Positions 3,975 through 5,708 of a stretch of DNA of 5,708 nt are shown here, piece by piece. Positions within the stretch are counted from its first letter, which is position 1; each line of letters opens with the position of its first letter. The notes under the pieces were generated by a model that ran no database searches, was not told where the DNA came from, and saw only the letters and a program-made list of their open reading frames with translations. The position numbers were made by a program, and so were the translations under genes. The DNA is taken from positions 1 through 5,708 of the forward strand of contig CANCXY010000220.1 in NCBI GenBank assembly GCA_947381875.1, written 5' to 3'. Source of the stretch: an uncultured Clostridia bacterium (GTDB taxonomy: Bacteria > Bacillota > Clostridia > Oscillospirales > Ruminococcaceae).

Positions 3975-5662
3975 ATGGACACCAATCTCGAACAGCAGCT
4001 CCCCCATTACATCGGCGAACGCGTGCCAAACTGCGACTATCACCACGGGCAACTGCCGCCCGTGCGTGGGGCAATGTGCCGCCAGGTGGTGCGCGCCAAC
4101 CGCACGCACCCGGACTGGTCCGACGGCACCGGCTGGACATACAAACACGGCGCAGACCTCGCTTTCCGCGCGGGCACGCTGTACCTGCACTATTTCACAA
4201 ATCCCGTAAGCGAACACACCGGCCCCGGACAAAGTATCCTGGCGCGCTCACAGGACGGCGTTTTGTGGGAGGACTTCTGCACGGCTTTTCCGCCCTACCG
4301 CATCCCGGCCTGCACGGTGACAGACTATAAGGGGAATACTACCTCTTTTTCAGGGGAAAGCTATGCCTTTATCCATCAGCGCACCGGCTTTTATCAGGCA
4401 AAAAACGGGCGGCTGCTGCTGCTTGGCTTTTATGGCTGGTCGCCGCAGCCGTGGGTGAATAACTGGGACAACTACGGCATCGGGCGCGTGGTGCGGGAGC
4501 TTTTCGCTGACGACACCCTCGGCCCTATCTACTTCCTGCGCCCCTGCTGGCAGGGCGGATGGTCGGAAAATCAGCTTTTGTACCCGCTGTACACCCACGC
4601 GCCGGACGCAGGGTTCATCGCCTGCTGTGAGGAACTGCTGGCCGACCGTCTGGCCGTGCAGCAATGGGCAGAGGAGAACGGCGACAGGGACGAGCTGATC
4701 CGCATCAAGCACGGGCCGGACGGCGCGAGCAATCAGGCGTTCTGCTGGTACCATATCGACGTACGGACGGTGATCGGGCTGTGGAAGCACGCGCGGTGCA
4801 GCCGCAGCGACGACGGCGGCAAAACATGGCTGCCGGTGTCCGTCTCGCCCTCGCTTGTGATGAGCGGGCAGAAGGTATGGGCGCAGCACACCGGCGACGG
4901 ACAGTTCGCCATGCTGTATGACCCCACGTTGGAATCCACCCACCGCTGGCCGCTGTGCGTCACTACGTCGGACGACGGCCTTTCTTTTCAGGATATGCTG
5001 CTTGTACACGGCGAGGTGCCGCCCATGCGCTTTGGCGGGTTCTGGAAAGACTACGGGCCGCAGTATGTACGCGGCATCGCCGAGGGCATCGACCGCCCGG
5101 ACGGCGCGCTGTGGGCGGCATATACGGTCAATAAAGAGGACGTATGGGTCGCGCGCCTGCCGCTGCCCATCACGGGGGTAGAAACGCGGAAAAACATTAC
5201 CGGCGGCTACGCGGATTTCACACTGTATTCCCCGCAATGGGCACCCGTCACCGCGACGGAATCGGCACTGCGGCTATGCGACCGCGACAGGTACGACTAC
5301 GCCAAAGCGGAGCGGATTTTATATGAATCGCCCCGGCAGCGCGTGTGCTTTACCATTACGGCAGAGCAGGCGGATCACGGCGCGCTGTACTGCGAGCTGC
5401 AAGGCCCGGCGGGGCAGACGGCTGTCCGGCTTGTGTTCCGGAACGACGGCATGCTCTGTCAGCGCACGACGGCGCTTGTGCCCGTGTGTCCGTACCGCGC
5501 CGGGGAGCCTGTGCGCGTGGAGCTGGTGGCCGACTGCGCGCGGCACGCTGCCACGCTCCAGGTCAACGGCGGCGAACCGGGCCAGGCGCAGTTTATGACA
5601 GCCGTACCCGCGATCTCCCGTTTTGTCCTGCGCACCGGCGCGCCCCGCCTGACGCCGACACG
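3975..5662 (+). CDS. Sialidase-like Asp-box (BNR) beta-propeller glycoside hydrolase, 3' truncated
   Basis: The frame is open from ATG 3975 to the contig end with no stop; about 562 codons are genuine before adapter sequence begins. AAGGAG at 3961-3966, 8 bases upstream, fixes the start. Residue 278 begins a canonical Asp box, S-D-D-G-G-K-T-W (278-285). Two degenerate copies are S-Q-D-G-V-L-W (92-98) and S-D-D-G-L-S-F (332-338), as expected for blades of a sialidase-type propeller. Y-R-I-P at 108-111 resembles the sialidase F/Y-R-I-P motif, but its position after an Asp box makes that uncertain. Residues to about 400 form the propeller, ending in N-K-E-D-V-W-V-A-R-L-P-L-P. Residues 410-562 are beta-rich and may be a concanavalin-like sandwich. 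There is no signal peptide or membrane segment, so it is probably cytoplasmic and acts on imported oligosaccharides. True sialidase activity is not established; rhamnosidase-like or other propeller hydrolases fit too. It is much richer in GC than the Uma2 genes. Confidence 0.8.
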
Positions 5663-5708
5663 AGATCGGAAGAGCACACGTCTGAACTCCAGTCACGCAC
5701 GGACATCT
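5663..5708. other. Illumina TruSeq adapter contamination at the contig end
   Basis: Bases 5663-5696 match the 34-base TruSeq adapter, beginning AGATCGGAAGAGC and ending CCAGTCAC. Bases 5697-5704 (GCACGGAC) occupy the 8-base index position, and 5705-5708 (ATCT) match the start of the next adapter segment. This is library sequence, not genome. Any reading frame crossing 5663 ends in artificial residues; the reverse-strand frame gives the known artefact peptide T-G-V-Q-T-C-A-L-P-I. Confidence 0.98.

Noticed and set aside
4350..5237. A long minus-strand frame of 295 residues
   Set aside because: It lies wholly antisense to the hydrolase frame, in GC-rich sequence where stops are rare. It lacks recognisable domains and a convincing RBS, while the plus frame has Asp boxes and a strong RBS.
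5319..5696. A minus-strand 125-residue frame beginning M-T-G-V-Q-T-C-A-L-P-I
   Set aside because: The beginning is translated Illumina adapter and the remainder is antisense to the hydrolase gene.
1..5708. CRISPR array, insertion sequence or attachment-site repeats
   Set aside because: I saw no regularly spaced direct repeats, no transposase-like frame and no repeated tRNA 3' end; the only notable direct repeats belong to the Uma2 duplication.

Overview
The window looks like an end piece of a metagenomic or draft-genome contig from a Gram-positive, fairly GC-rich Clostridia-type gut bacterium (Oscillospiraceae/Ruminococcaceae-like). This placement is inference. It rests on strong GGAGG-type ribosome binding sites, an ECF sigma factor overlapped by a membrane-anchored anti-sigma factor of a clostridial style, a tRNA with encoded CCA, and GC-rich genes beside a lower-GC pair of Uma2 genes.

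Layout. At the left edge (1-14, minus) there are only the first codons of a gene with a good Shine-Dalgarno site; its start codon lies in one arm of an inverted repeat. At 147-2139 (minus) is a two-gene operon: an ECF sigma factor (1648-2139) followed by an overlapping, single-pass membrane anti-sigma/sensor protein (147-1655). A candidate ECF-type promoter at 2254-2282 could make the operon autoregulated, and its roughly 110-nt leader contains GC-rich stem-loops. Divergent from it, a near-consensus housekeeping promoter (2311-2339) drives a tRNA-Val(CAC) gene (2351-2427), followed by a 16-bp terminator hairpin (2433-2477).

At 2532-3880 (plus) is a run of three same-strand genes with no clear promoter of their own: an unrecognised 35-residue acidic ORF, then two tandem, diverged Uma2-family (PD-(D/E)XK fold) proteins. 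The two Uma2 genes share their upstream leader as well as their coding region, which points to an old duplication. This block is visibly lower in GC than the genes around it.

At 3975 a GC-rich gene begins that stays open to the contig end. It encodes a sialidase-like, Asp-box beta-propeller protein with a beta-rich C-terminal region and no signal peptide, so probably a cytoplasmic glycan-processing enzyme. A terminator-like hairpin abuts its ribosome binding site. The last 46 bases (5663-5708) are not biological: they are Illumina TruSeq adapter, an 8-base index and the first bases of the following adapter segment. The hydrolase gene is therefore truncated at about codon 562.

The sigma/anti-sigma pair works as an envelope-signal switch. 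The tRNA, Uma2 block and hydrolase appear to be separate transcription units. I see no CRISPR array, insertion sequence or phage gene. The least explained part is the small ORF plus Uma2 tandem cassette.
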